From assembly GCA_041663205.1 (NCBI GenBank), contig JBAZQZ010000001.1:1-64000 (forward strand): a DNA stretch of 64,000 bases. The letters are read 5' to 3'. This DNA comes from UM-FILTER-38-24 sp041663205. Its GTDB lineage: Bacteria; Patescibacteriota; Gracilibacteria; UBA1369; LOWO2-01-FULL-3. Shown in pieces: positions 1 through 7,134 of the stretch (positions are counted from its first letter, which is position 1; the number at the start of each line of letters is the position of its first letter). A program made the translations under genes and the position numbers. Below the pieces are notes generated by a model. The model was not told the DNA's origin. It saw only the letters and a program-made list of their open reading frames with translations, and searched no databases.

Positions 1-2
1 TT

Positions 3-386
3 TTGTTGGAGGTGCCGGTGGTTCTTTTGGGGGTGTGGGGGTTGTGGAAGTTTTTTGGGAAGGGGCGGAAGTTTTGGAGCGGAGGTGGGGCGAGTGAGAG
101 CGGTGGGTTTTTGAAAATTATTTTTGTTTGTGTTTTGGCGTCGACGATGACGCTTCCGTATATTTGGTTTGTGTTGCGTCCGTATTTTGATGCGAGGACG
201 TATGTGTTTTATGCGGAGAGTTTTGTCGTGGTGGCGGAAGCTGTTGTTTATGCGGTTTTGTTGGAGTGGCCGGCGGATGGTTTTGGGCGTGGTTTTAGGT
301 GTGGATTGAAGAAATTTGCGACGGCTTTTGTCATTTCACTTGCGGCAAATTTGGTGTCGTATTTTGTGGGGAGGTGGGTGATGTGA
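3..386 (+). CDS. C-terminal part of a hypothetical membrane protein (5' end outside window)
   Basis: The reading frame is open at the window edge and ends at a TGA stop, so this is probably the 3' part of a longer gene; the TTG at position 3 need not be the start. The 127 visible residues hold about four hydrophobic stretches: PVVLLGVWGLWKFF, FLKIIFVCVLASTMTLPYIWFVL, FVVVAEAVVYAVLLEW and ATAFVISLAANLVSYFVG. It therefore looks like a polytopic inner-membrane protein. I recognise no family. Codons are G/T-rich like other + strand genes here. The TGA stop supports the standard bacterial code. A short palindromic sequence followed by T residues lies just downstream and may terminate it. Confidence 0.5.
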   Translation: MLEVPVVLLGVWGLWKFFGKGRKFWSGGGASESGGFLKIIFVCVLASTMTLPYIWFVLRPYFDARTYVFYAESFVVVAEAVVYAVLLEWPADGFGRGFRCGLKKFATAFVISLAANLVSYFVGRWVM

Positions 387-398
387 TTAACAGAGTTA

Positions 399-420
399 CC
401 TGTCTGCCAGGCAATTTTTT
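399..420 (+). terminator. Small hairpin with T-run; resembles the palindrome inside pheT
   Basis: TGTCT-gcc-AGGCA can form a 5-bp stem and is followed by seven T residues, which fits a weak intrinsic terminator for the gene ending at 386. The sequence CCTGTCTGCC-AGGCAA is the same as the element inside pheT (24927-24947) apart from one C/T change and a 3-base deletion in the centre, so it may be a decayed copy of that short repeat. Confidence 0.4.
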
Positions 421-1175
421 TACATGTAATCTTTTGCCCAGTGTGTCGCGGTGACTTTTCCCGTTTCCGGATTTATATTGCATGAAGATAATCCTGTTTC
501 CGGAGCATAAGGACCTATAACCCAAGTGGTCTCGTTTACGGGCATCAGTCCGCTATCCCCAGCGTAGGCAAAAGGCATCTGCAGGGATATTAATTTTTCA
601 GGGGCTTCTGCATCCGGATCCAAAATGGCAGAACATTCACTGTTGGCTTTTGCCAATTCGATTGCTTTGGATTTTGATACGAGAATATTTATTTCTTTTG
701 TCGGGTTGAGGTTGTTGTAGCTGTACTCGTTGTAGTGCATTTCCTCGTTTTTGTTCATTCCCGCCGGTTTGTTCATACTGTCGAATACATCGTTGTTGTA
801 GCTGTCGTGTATTACGGCGAAAAGGTTGTGTTTAGATGTTTCGTTGTCCGGATCGGTAAGGGAAAAAGTGTAAGAAACAAAAGTGACTCCCGGAAATAGG
901 ACCGAATCGTCGCTGATGTCTTTTCCTGATTCTACCGATGTAAGTTTGAAGTGTTTGTCGAAATATTGTTCGGAAATCGGATATTTTGTGGTGACATGTT
1001 TTTTTAGAATTTCCCATGGTGTTAACCCTTCATTTTTATTATCAATCGGGGTCGTAAGCTCATTTTTTGGCGGTAGTTCCGGTTTTGTGGTTATGTATTT
1101 GTCGCATCCGGTTGTGCCGATTAAAACTATTGTTGCCGCAAGTATCGGAAGCAAAATTTGCATAGTCTTTTTCAT
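420..1175 (-). CDS. Putative secreted lipoprotein, unknown function
   Basis: The N-terminus (MKKTMQILLPILAATIVLIG, then TTGCDK) has a basic n-region, a hydrophobic core and a lipobox with Cys at about residue 24, so the protein is predicted to be exported and lipid-anchored. The remaining ~225 residues are soluble and polar, with a Pro/Thr-rich spacer after the Cys (KPELPPKNEL). The C-terminal part (SSCNINPETGKVTATHW) faintly resembles the end of PepSY-like domains, but I would not assign a family. A promoter (TTGACA-17-TAAAAT) lies at 1220-1248, and a palindrome shared with the potassium-channel gene lies just beyond it, so the two may be co-regulated. Confidence 0.75.
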   Translation of the reverse strand: MKKTMQILLPILAATIVLIGTTGCDKYITTKPELPPKNELTTPIDNKNEGLTPWEILKKHVTTKYPISEQYFDKHFKLTSVESGKDISDDSVLFPGVTFVSYTFSLTDPDNETSKHNLFAVIHDSYNNDVFDSMNKPAGMNKNEEMHYNEYSYNNLNPTKEINILVSKSKAIELAKANSECSAILDPDAEAPEKLISLQMPFAYAGDSGLMPVNETTWVIGPYAPETGLSSCNINPETGKVTATHWAKDYM

Positions 1176-1219
1176 AATTAACTGTTTTTAAGGATTTTAT
1201 TAAACGAGAGCGTAATGTG

Positions 1220-1248
1220 ATTTTACGGGAAGAAATTGGATTTGTCAA
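1220..1248 (-). promoter_or_regulatory. Sigma-70-type promoter of the lipoprotein gene
   Basis: Reading the minus strand, TTGACA (1248-1243), a 17-bp spacer and TAAAAT (1225-1220). The -10 starts 50 bp before the ATG at 1175, a longer leader than most genes here. Confidence 0.6.
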
Positions 1249-1282
1249 AGAGGCGTGGGGCGAAAACATGGGAGGAGGGAAG

Positions 1283-1299
1283 CTAACGCGCGCGTTAAG
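1283..1299. promoter_or_regulatory. Palindromic upstream site, copy 1 (TAACG-CGCG-CGTTA)
   Basis: CTAACGCGCGCGTTAAG contains a perfect 14-bp palindrome at 1284-1297. The identical 17 bases occur at 16080-16096. Here the sequence begins 34 bp beyond the -35 box of the lipoprotein promoter, placing the palindrome centre near -78, a typical position for an activator site. The binding protein is unknown. Confidence 0.5.
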
Positions 1300-1370
1300 G
1301 CAGATGGCGGTTTCGTGATTTGTCAACAATAAAACCTGAAAAGACCCCGGTTTTTCTTGGGTGAGTTTTA

Positions 1371-1392
1371 AAAAAGAACCCGGGTTCTTTTT
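1371..1392. terminator. Perfect palindrome with A and T flanks, candidate bidirectional terminator
   Basis: A 22-bp perfect palindrome: five A, GAACCCGGGTTC, five T. It lies 3' of the kinase gene, which reads leftward and ends at 1549, and upstream of the lipoprotein promoter. It could form a GC-containing stem followed by U residues on either strand. The small central loop makes it a weaker candidate than a classical terminator. Confidence 0.45.
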
Positions 1393-1432
1393 AGCCAGCG
1401 TGTCTTGACTAATGCTGTTCGTGCTTTCTGAC

Positions 1433-1448
1433 TTAACGTCACCGTTAA
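1433..1448. promoter_or_regulatory. Related inverted repeat TTAACG-tcac-CGTTAA
   Basis: The half-sites and the 4-bp spacing match the TAACG-N4-CGTTA palindromes at 1284 and 16081, but the centre differs. It lies between the kinase stop and the candidate terminator, about 150 bp upstream of copy 1. It may be a second binding site for the same factor, or chance. Confidence 0.3.
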
Positions 1449-1548
1449 CGGGGGTTTTTGCTTGTTTTTGGCTTGCATACGCCAGGAGTGTTTATTGTTG
1501 GAATAGAAATGTGTTCGTTGGGGGAGGCTGTTCCATGAAAAAATTTGG

Positions 1549-2667
1549 CTAGTTGTGGCCGAGGAGGCTTAAGGAGAGTTGTTCCAGTTGGTCGGCTATG
1601 GCATCCAGGTTTATTCCCGGGGTGTGCCAGCTGTGGATGAGGGACATGACGAGGTCGTAGAGTTCTCTTTTGTTGTAGTAGTTTTGGTTTGCTCCGAGGG
1701 AGGTTTTATGGTTGAGGTGTTCAATAAAGGTGGTGAAGGAGGGATGAAGGATGGGGTTACAGATGGTAAAGTTGTCTCTATTTCCTTCGCAGACTTCAAT
1801 GATTGTCATGGCGAGGCCGAAGAGGTCGTCATAGGTGCTTGGGGCAGAGTCGCTGTGGCGAAAATGGCTTCGATGCATGAACCCAGGGGTGCCTAAGAAT
1901 TCATTTTTTCTTGTGTTTGTCGGGCGCGCAAATTCGTAATCAAAAAGCATACCGGTGGATTCGTCTTCCGCCGAAATATTATCTGTTTTCATGTCCCCGT
2001 GGAAAAATCCGTTTTTGTGCATGTGGGAAAGTCCGCGGACTGCGTCGGCCAGGATTTTCAGGCGAAGAGTGGGAGTCAAAAGAGGAAAAACGTCATCAAG
2101 GGTTCTGATGCCAAAATTTGCGGGTGCGAAACTTATGAGTGTAAAAGGTTGTCGGGTGCGTGCGTCAATTGCTTTGCAAATTTTTTCTGTGGCTAGGCTT
2201 TTGTGTGAGGGATGTGCTGTGCTGTCCCAAAGCGTGTTGCTCCCATCAATTTCTTTTGGAATCTCGTCGCCGGATTGGCGGACCTTGAATGCCAGGGTTT
2301 GGCTTTCTGAAACGCCTCTCCAGTCTTTCTCGGCGAGGAGTGTGCCGGGGGATTGAGTGAGTGGATGATAGCCCTTTTCTTTTAATGCTTTCGAGAAGAA
2401 CGGAGTGATTCTTTCAAATGTATGGGAGGGGTCGGCGGGTGTGTCAGTGTCGTTTACGGTGTTGTCGTGAGTTCTTAATATGAGGGTTCCTTTGGGGAGG
2501 TTTAGGTAGGCGACTTCTTGGCGGATCAGGTGGATTGTGTATTCAGGAAGGGGTCGATCTGTGTGCATGGAAAGGGCTGGGGATGTTGAGGGGGCCGGTA
2601 AAAGAACCATGATTTCGTCGGTTGGCGGGAGAAGAGAGAGGTCTGATTGTTCGAAATTTTTGAGCAT
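1549..2667 (-). CDS. Divergent Hanks-type Ser/Thr protein kinase-like protein
   Basis: 372 residues. The C-terminal two thirds carry the protein-kinase core: AFK with Lys128 (the VAIK lysine), Glu161 as candidate helix-C partner, HGDMKTDN at 223-230 in place of HRDLKxxN with Asp225 and Asn230, FDYEFA with Asp243 in place of DFG, then GTPGFMHRS at 259-267 resembling the activation-loop GTPxYMAPE, and a helical C-lobe. All key charged residues are present, so activity is possible, but DFG is DYE and the glycine-rich loop is not clear. No membrane segment is visible, so it should be cytoplasmic. Residues 1-110 match nothing I know. A degenerate kinase or pseudokinase is the alternative. Confidence 0.7.
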   Translation of the reverse strand: MLKNFEQSDLSLLPPTDEIMVLLPAPSTSPALSMHTDRPLPEYTIHLIRQEVAYLNLPKGTLILRTHDNTVNDTDTPADPSHTFERITPFFSKALKEKGYHPLTQSPGTLLAEKDWRGVSESQTLAFKVRQSGDEIPKEIDGSNTLWDSTAHPSHKSLATEKICKAIDARTRQPFTLISFAPANFGIRTLDDVFPLLTPTLRLKILADAVRGLSHMHKNGFFHGDMKTDNISAEDESTGMLFDYEFARPTNTRKNEFLGTPGFMHRSHFRHSDSAPSTYDDLFGLAMTIIEVCEGNRDNFTICNPILHPSFTTFIEHLNHKTSLGANQNYYNKRELYDLVMSLIHSWHTPGINLDAIADQLEQLSLSLLGHN

Positions 2668-2718
2668 GGTGTTGTTTTTTTCGTGGCGCAGAGTTGGTGC
2701 GTTTCGGCGCGGAGTGTT

Positions 2719-2746
2719 ATTTTAATGAGTTTTGGGGCGGTGTCAA
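2719..2746 (-). promoter_or_regulatory. Promoter of the kinase-like gene
   Basis: Minus strand TTGACA (2746-2741), 16-bp spacer, TAAAAT (2724-2719). It lies 52 bp upstream of the ATG at 2667. Confidence 0.55.
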
Positions 2747-2804
2747 GAAACGGAGGCAATGTGCACACACTTTTTGCACTTTTTTGGGAGAGAAGGAGTG
2801 GTTG

Positions 2805-2834
2805 TTGACTTTTGACGGGAAAAGTGGTTATATT
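2805..2834 (+). promoter_or_regulatory. Promoter of ssrA (tmRNA)
   Basis: TTGACT (2805-2810), 18-bp spacer, TATATT (2829-2834). Transcription would start near 2841, about 40 nt before the mature 5' end, leaving a short leader for RNase P to remove. Confidence 0.55.
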
Positions 2835-2881
2835 GACGGGCTTTGCTGAGAGGGTTTTGGCGGGGCAGGTCTTTGAAAAGT

Positions 2882-3291
2882 GGGGATGTATTGGCATTCG
2901 ACAGGATGACTAAAGGTTTCTTTTGCTTTGATCAGGGAGGGGTGTGGTACTTCCTTAAGCACTTCCACACAAATTAACTGCTAACACAGTAAAAGATCTT
3001 GCTATGAGACTTGCTGAAAGAGAATTTTCTTTTTCTCCAGTCCTAGCGTAATCGTTTGATTTGATTCGAACGTCGTCGTTACTTCCGACTTCCTCTAAGT
3101 TGTAATGGCGTAAAACAGAGGGATAAGGCGTTAATGTGCGTTTCGCATTAATGCACGAAAACCTTGAAACTAAGCGCTAAAGTATTTTGACTGTTTTCTT
3201 TTTTAGCGACGAAAACTCAAAACAGGATATGATTATAAACGCAAAGTCTCCTCATCTCTGGACCCGGGTTCGACTCCCGGCATCTCCACCA
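2882..3291 (+). ncRNA. ssrA: tmRNA (transfer-messenger RNA), one-piece
   Basis: tmRNA rescues ribosomes stalled on broken mRNAs: it acts as an alanine tRNA, then as a template for a degradation tag. The 5' end GGGGATG pairs with CATCTCC near the 3' end (3281-3287, with one G-U), followed by the discriminator A and an encoded CCA. The 5' part reads TTGGCATTCGACAGG, close to the conserved tmRNA D-loop region, and the 3' part contains CGGGTTCGACTCCCG, a canonical T-arm. Between them are a tag-coding frame at 2980-3051 and GC-containing inverted repeats that suit pseudoknots. Length is about 410 nt. SmpB, its protein partner, is encoded at 36715-37191. The downstream M15-like gene converges and stops 5 nt after the CCA. 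Confidence 0.93.
2980..3051 (+). other. tmRNA proteolysis-tag reading frame
   Basis: The resume codon is GCT (2980-2982). The frame encodes 23 residues beginning ANTVKDLAMR and ending FSFSPVLA, then TAA at 3049-3051. The Ala-Asn start is typical of tmRNA tags. The tag is long compared with the ~10 residues of E. coli and ends in VLA rather than the common LAA or VAA. I chose this frame because it starts with Ala, ends hydrophobic and is followed by a stop at the expected place. Confidence 0.75.
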
Positions 3292-3296
3292 AAAAT

Positions 3297-4529
3297 TTAA
3301 CGGGTATTTCGACGACGGCGGGTTCGGGGGCTGTGGGTTCTAGAACGGCGAGTTCGGGTCGGAGCCGGGGCGGAAGTGGCATAGCTCCAGATTCTTGAGC
3401 TTTCGCTTTCGTCTATGTGAAGAGTTGTTGCTCCGTCGATTCCTATTCCTCCGGTTTCAAGCCATTTCCAAACTTTCAGTCCGGCTTCTTGGACGATTCC
3501 GGCATCCATTGTTATTTTTCCGGGGTTTACGATGAAGTTTTTTTTGATGTCGACGGCTTGTCCGCGGACATGTCTGCTCCTGAATTTTATTGCGTATCTT
3601 TTTGGGTTTCTCGGGGCGCGGAGGTCTTCTATTTTGATGCTTGGGTCGGTGTCTTTTCGGAGTTTTTCCCAATAAGTTTGTATGTTTTCGCCGTAGGGGC
3701 GGTAGCCTTCGTCCGTGGTAAGTTTTGTTTTTTTTGGTTTCGGGGCAGGGGTCGGTTTTTGTCCTCTTTTCCTTCTTGCAGGAGGCGGATTTACTATTTT
3801 TGAAACTTCTTCGTGTACGAGGTCGAATCTTTTTATGATTTTTGGGTCGATGCGGGCGAATTTTCTATAATATTGTCCGTTTAATACATAATACGGGTAG
3901 GCGGTCGCGTAGAGAAGGTCTTTCGGGTCTATTTTTACAAAATCTTTTATTTTATATCCATAGGGTGAGACTTTTTTTTCAAGGTCTGTCGGGAGGATTT
4001 CAACGAGGGGAATTGTTCTTCTGTTCGGCGCGTAAAATTCGCTGTCTTTTCTGATGGTTGCCAGTTGTTCTGCTGACGGGTATCTTCTTTGTTTAAGCAG
4101 TTTTGGCATTATCGGGTCGGGAGCTGAGGAAAGGCCTAATTCTTGCATGTTTTCTTTTGTCAGGATTCGCAGGGGGACGCCGCAGACGTCGAAATATTTG
4201 GGTGGGGTTTCGGGGGATTGTCGGAGGCGGGGTTGGGGTGTTGGTTGTTGAGGGGGTTGTGGTTGTTGTCGGAGGGTTCGGCCCGGGGAAGCTTGGGTTT
4301 GGGTTCGTTGTCGCTGTGTCTCTTCCAAAAGGTGCGCGCGTCTTTCTCTTGCGGAAGTGGGGTGTTCGGGAGCTCGTTGAGGGTGGTTTTGCGGAGCTCC
4401 GGGTGCGAGTGGAGGTGGAGTCGGAGAGGTCGGTGCGCGCGGGGAAACTCGCGGGTCTCTGGGAAAAGTGGGCGCCGGTGGCGGGACGCAAGTGCGCGAT
4501 CTTCTTGGAGGAGGAGTTTCATTTGTCAT
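3297..4529 (-). CDS. Proline-rich protein with C-terminal peptidase M15/YcbK-like domain
   Basis: 410 residues. Residues 1-110 are low-complexity (Pro, Arg, Thr, Gln). The middle is basic and polar. Near the C-terminus, RHVRGQAVDI (about 313-322) followed by GGIGIDGATTLHIDESESSRIW (about 360-380; metal-binding His in LHIDE) matches the zinc-ligand pattern SxHxxGxAxDI ... HxD of the M15/YcbK (DUF882) D,D-carboxypeptidase-like fold. Enzymes of this fold cut peptidoglycan peptides. The usual first His motif is RH rather than SRH/SKH. No convincing signal peptide is visible, so export is uncertain. The last ~25 residues are Arg/Thr-rich. It converges on ssrA. The family call is moderate; the Pro-rich N-terminus could be partly over-annotated. 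Confidence 0.55.
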   Translation of the reverse strand: MTNETPPPRRSRTCVPPPAPTFPRDPRVSPRAPTSPTPPPLAPGAPQNHPQRAPEHPTSARERRAHLLEETQRQRTQTQASPGRTLRQQPQPPQQPTPQPRLRQSPETPPKYFDVCGVPLRILTKENMQELGLSSAPDPIMPKLLKQRRYPSAEQLATIRKDSEFYAPNRRTIPLVEILPTDLEKKVSPYGYKIKDFVKIDPKDLLYATAYPYYVLNGQYYRKFARIDPKIIKRFDLVHEEVSKIVNPPPARRKRGQKPTPAPKPKKTKLTTDEGYRPYGENIQTYWEKLRKDTDPSIKIEDLRAPRNPKRYAIKFRSRHVRGQAVDIKKNFIVNPGKITMDAGIVQEAGLKVWKWLETGGIGIDGATTLHIDESESSRIWSYATSAPAPTRTRRSRTHSPRTRRRRNTR

Positions 4530-4633
4530 GCGTTTAGTTTATGCCAAGATGGAAGGTTTGTAAAATCGGAGGGCGAGGTGGGGCCGACGGAGGGCCGAAA
4601 ATTCAATTTAAAAAAAGGCTCTACGGGTTGGGG

Positions 4634-4661
4634 TTGACTTTTGCGGAGGAATGTGTAGAAT
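4634..4661 (+). promoter_or_regulatory. Promoter of the gene starting at 4694
   Basis: TTGACT (4634-4639), 16-bp spacer, TAGAAT (4656-4661). The -10 starts 38 bp before the ATG at 4694, which is the main reason for preferring that start over the in-frame ATG at 4541. Confidence 0.6.
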
Positions 4662-4693
4662 TGCGTTCTTGTGAATTTAATATAAAATATCAA

Positions 4694-5380
4694 ATGGCAA
4701 TGGATGATTGTGGCGGTGAAGGCGGAAGTTTTGGGGGCGAAAGTCTTGGGATGGACGGGTCCGGGGTTTCCGAAACGGGTAGTGTTTTTGAGGTAGAAGA
4801 TGGCGGGCAAAATTCTGCGGCAAGTTCTGACAGAGGAATGTTTATTCGATATGGAATGTCTGCCGAAAAGCGTGGTTTGGGGTGTATCTTGAGAAAACTT
4901 TTTGACGAGGAAAGTGAAATTTCAGAAGAGTTTAAGAGTGTTTTGGTGACGGTGGTTTTGTCCGGGGGAATTTTTCGACAGAAAAACGATGTTCGTCTTT
5001 CGCAAGATGCCTTGGAGGAGATGTATTTTATTTTGTTTAGATGTGATGCGAAACTTCAAGATATGATTGGTAGATTATCTGAGGATGGCAGTCTTTATGA
5101 CGTTAATGAGCTTAAGCTCTGCAGGATTTCGGTGCTTTTTATGCTTTCACAGATTGCGAGCATTGTAAACGATAGTAGTAGACGATTTGGGGGGGAAGCG
5201 GAAAGGATTAATGCCTCTTTGCGTATCGGGGTGTATAGCATTCTTTCTGTAAATGCCAGAATTGCGAAGGCGGTTGATAAGGCTTTGGGGATTAGTGGTG
5301 TTCCGGGGAAAAAAAGGCGGAAAAATGTCGGAGGTAAGCCTTTTTTTGTCGAAGGTAATACTTTAAGCGGACTTAGTTAA
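4694..5380 (+). CDS. Hypothetical protein, helical C-terminal region
   Basis: Unrecognised. The frame is open from 4541, but the promoter at 4634-4661 lies inside that extension, so ATG 4694 (MAMDDCGG) is the likely start, giving 228 residues. Residues 1-55 are Gly/Ser/acidic and probably disordered. Residues 70-205 look all-helical (EEFKSVLVTVVLSGG, DALEEMYFILFRC, LKLCRISVLFMLSQIASIV). The C-terminus is basic (PGKKRRKNVGGK). No signal peptide is seen. The start context lacks a Shine-Dalgarno sequence. The last 18 bases overlap the 3' end of the convergent methyltransferase gene. Confidence 0.65.
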   Translation: MAMDDCGGEGGSFGGESLGMDGSGVSETGSVFEVEDGGQNSAASSDRGMFIRYGMSAEKRGLGCILRKLFDEESEISEEFKSVLVTVVLSGGIFRQKNDVRLSQDALEEMYFILFRCDAKLQDMIGRLSEDGSLYDVNELKLCRISVLFMLSQIASIVNDSSRRFGGEAERINASLRIGVYSILSVNARIAKAVDKALGISGVPGKKRRKNVGGKPFFVEGNTLSGLS

Positions 5381-6016
5381 AGAAAGACAGACCGGGCAAT
5401 CTTCGTCTTTTTTATTCTTGAATAATTTTTCAAATGTGTTTTTTTCGGATTTGTCCGTGATTCCTACGAAGCCGTCTTTTTTTGAGACTCTTTGCATTTC
5501 TTTTGCGACGAGCGGTTTTATCGAGTCGTGTAGGTGGCAGAACAAGAATCCTGCCAAGACGATGTCGAATTTTTCGTTTTTCCAAGGAAGTTTTTCGGCA
5601 GAACCGACTTCCCCTTTCGCTTGTCTCAGTTTTTGGTGAATAGGATTTTTCAATTTCGGATTTATGATGCTGTCGGGGAAGAAAAATTTGCAGTTTAAGG
5701 TTTGTTCTATCACTTTTGCGGAAACATCAAAAAGATGAACTTGGGTTTTTTTCATCAGGTCGAATTCATTTAGGGTTTGAAGCGCGAAAAGCGTTGAAAG
5801 TGCGCCGATCGCCGGACCGATGTCCAAAATCTCGATTTTTTGTTTCGCTTTTAAAGTTTCCAGATTTTCTTGTATATAACTTCTGAGTCCTTCTGCCATC
5901 ATCATGTTTCCTTTTATGGCCGAGAAATCGGAAACGAGTTTTTCCTGGATGTACTCGTTCAGTTTCCCGAATTTTACTATCGAGAGAGCGACTAATTGTT
6001 CGTGTGACATTGTCAT
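5363..6016 (-). CDS. Class I SAM-dependent methyltransferase
   Basis: 217 residues. Motif I is ILDIGPAIGALST (about 63-75), where the usual E/DxGxGxG is DIGPAIG. An acidic motif II lies at VHLFDVSA, and the motif IV/V region FDIVLAGFLFCHLHD resembles Methyltransf_11 proteins such as UbiE-like enzymes. The product probably methylates a small molecule, but the substrate cannot be read from sequence. The C-terminus (EDCPVCLSL) has a CxxC pair. The promoter TTGACT-17-TAATAT lies 33 bp upstream, supporting the ATG at 6016 (MTMSHEQ); MSHEQ, 6 bp later, is possible. It overlaps the convergent gene by 18 bp. Confidence 0.75.
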   Translation of the reverse strand: MTMSHEQLVALSIVKFGKLNEYIQEKLVSDFSAIKGNMMMAEGLRSYIQENLETLKAKQKIEILDIGPAIGALSTLFALQTLNEFDLMKKTQVHLFDVSAKVIEQTLNCKFFFPDSIINPKLKNPIHQKLRQAKGEVGSAEKLPWKNEKFDIVLAGFLFCHLHDSIKPLVAKEMQRVSKKDGFVGITDKSEKNTFEKLFKNKKDEDCPVCLSLTKSA

Positions 6017-6043
6017 AATTTTGTTGGCTAATTTTATGTGACA

Positions 6044-6072
6044 ATATTAGTCTTAATTTTCCAACTAGTCAA
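6044..6072 (-). promoter_or_regulatory. Promoter of the methyltransferase gene
   Basis: Minus strand TTGACT (6072-6067), 17-bp spacer, TAATAT (6049-6044). Confidence 0.6.
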
Positions 6073-6197
6073 ACATTGTGAATGTGGTTTGACTGTGATT
6101 TGAAACTTGATGAGCGGGAATGTGTTTATTGTCGGTTGTGGTTTTATTGAGGGGAAGATTCAGAAGGGGGCGATGTCAAGTCTTTTGTGAAATTATG

Positions 6198-6226
6198 TTG
6201 ACATTTAACTCTTTTCGGGATATTTT
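6198..6226 (+). promoter_or_regulatory. Promoter of the TrmB-like gene
   Basis: TTGACA (6198-6203), 17-bp spacer, TATTTT (6221-6226). The -10 starts 37 bp before ATG 6258 and lies inside the longer open frame from 6120, excluding the upstream starts. Confidence 0.6.
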
Positions 6227-6257
6227 TTTGTTGTTTAATATTTTTTATTTTTTTCGT

Positions 6258-7016
6258 ATGTTGGAAAAACTTATAGAATTCGGGCTTTCGGAAAAAGAGG
6301 CGAAAGTTTACTTGGCTCTTATGGAGTTGGGAGAGGCTTCGGTAACCGATATTGCGAGAAAGGCGCGGGTCACCAGAACGAATACTTATCATCTTCTCGG
6401 GGCGCTTTCTTCGTACGGGCTTGTTATCGGGGAGCAAGGGGATAATAAGGCTATGTTTAGGGCGCAAAAGCCCGAGAGGCTTCTTAATTTTGTTAGGGAA
6501 AAAATGTATCAGGCGGAAAACAGGTATAAGGAAGCGGAAAGTTTGATGTCCGAATTTAAGTCTATTTATCGCGATCCCGAGCAGAAGACAAAAATCAGGT
6601 ATTTTGACGGAGTGGAGGGGGTTGTCGCCGTTTACGATGACGCTTTGACGGCGAAGTCGAAGATTTTTTCTTATTCCACCGCTGAGGACAGAGATGTTTT
6701 GCTTCCCGGATTCTTTCACGAATATTATGCGAAAAAGGCGGAAAAAGGGATAGAAACGGAATCTTTTGTCGCCGGTCCGGGGCTTACAAAAGAGCAAGAG
6801 GTGCTTTTGGGGGAATACAAAATTTCCGCGAAGATTTTGCCGGAAAGATTTGCGACTTCTTCCGAGATAAACATTTATGATAATAAAATCGCGGTCGTTT
6901 CATTGAAAGAAAAAACAGGATTTATCGTCGAGGGGAAAGAGGTGGCGGAGGCTTTCAAAAAAATCTTTATTTTGGCTTACGAAAGGGCAATGCAGTACGA
7001 CAAGAAGCGGGGGTAA
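6258..7016 (+). CDS. TrmB-family transcriptional regulator
   Basis: 252 residues from ATG 6258. The N-terminus MLEKLIEFGLSEKEAKVYLALMELGEASVTDIARKA-RVTRTNTYHLL is a textbook TrmB winged helix-turn-helix (residues 1-70). A coiled-coil stretch follows (NFVREKMYQAENRYKEAESLM), then a C-terminal effector-like domain. TrmB proteins are mainly archaeal sugar-responsive regulators and are also common in CPR genomes. It probably acts as a dimeric DNA-binding repressor. The effector-domain ligand is unknown. Its targets cannot be deduced. The start is set by the promoter at 6198-6226, and no Shine-Dalgarno sequence precedes it. Confidence 0.85.
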   Translation: MLEKLIEFGLSEKEAKVYLALMELGEASVTDIARKARVTRTNTYHLLGALSSYGLVIGEQGDNKAMFRAQKPERLLNFVREKMYQAENRYKEAESLMSEFKSIYRDPEQKTKIRYFDGVEGVVAVYDDALTAKSKIFSYSTAEDRDVLLPGFFHEYYAKKAEKGIETESFVAGPGLTKEQEVLLGEYKISAKILPERFATSSEINIYDNKIAVVSLKEKTGFIVEGKEVAEAFKKIFILAYERAMQYDKKRG

Positions 7017-7074
7017 AGGGCGGGCGTTGCGTCGGTCGATGTGCGGGCGGGGTATATTTGCGAGTGAAAAAAAG

Positions 7075-7104
7075 TTGACGTGCAGGGGCGGAAAGTGGTA
7101 TGTA
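7075..7104 (+). promoter_or_regulatory. Promoter of the gene starting at 7135
   Basis: TTGACG (7075-7080), 18-bp spacer, TATGTA (7099-7104). The -10 begins 36 bp before ATG 7135. Confidence 0.5.
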
Positions 7105-7134
7105 TTTTTTCCTGTATTTAATAATATTAAAAAT

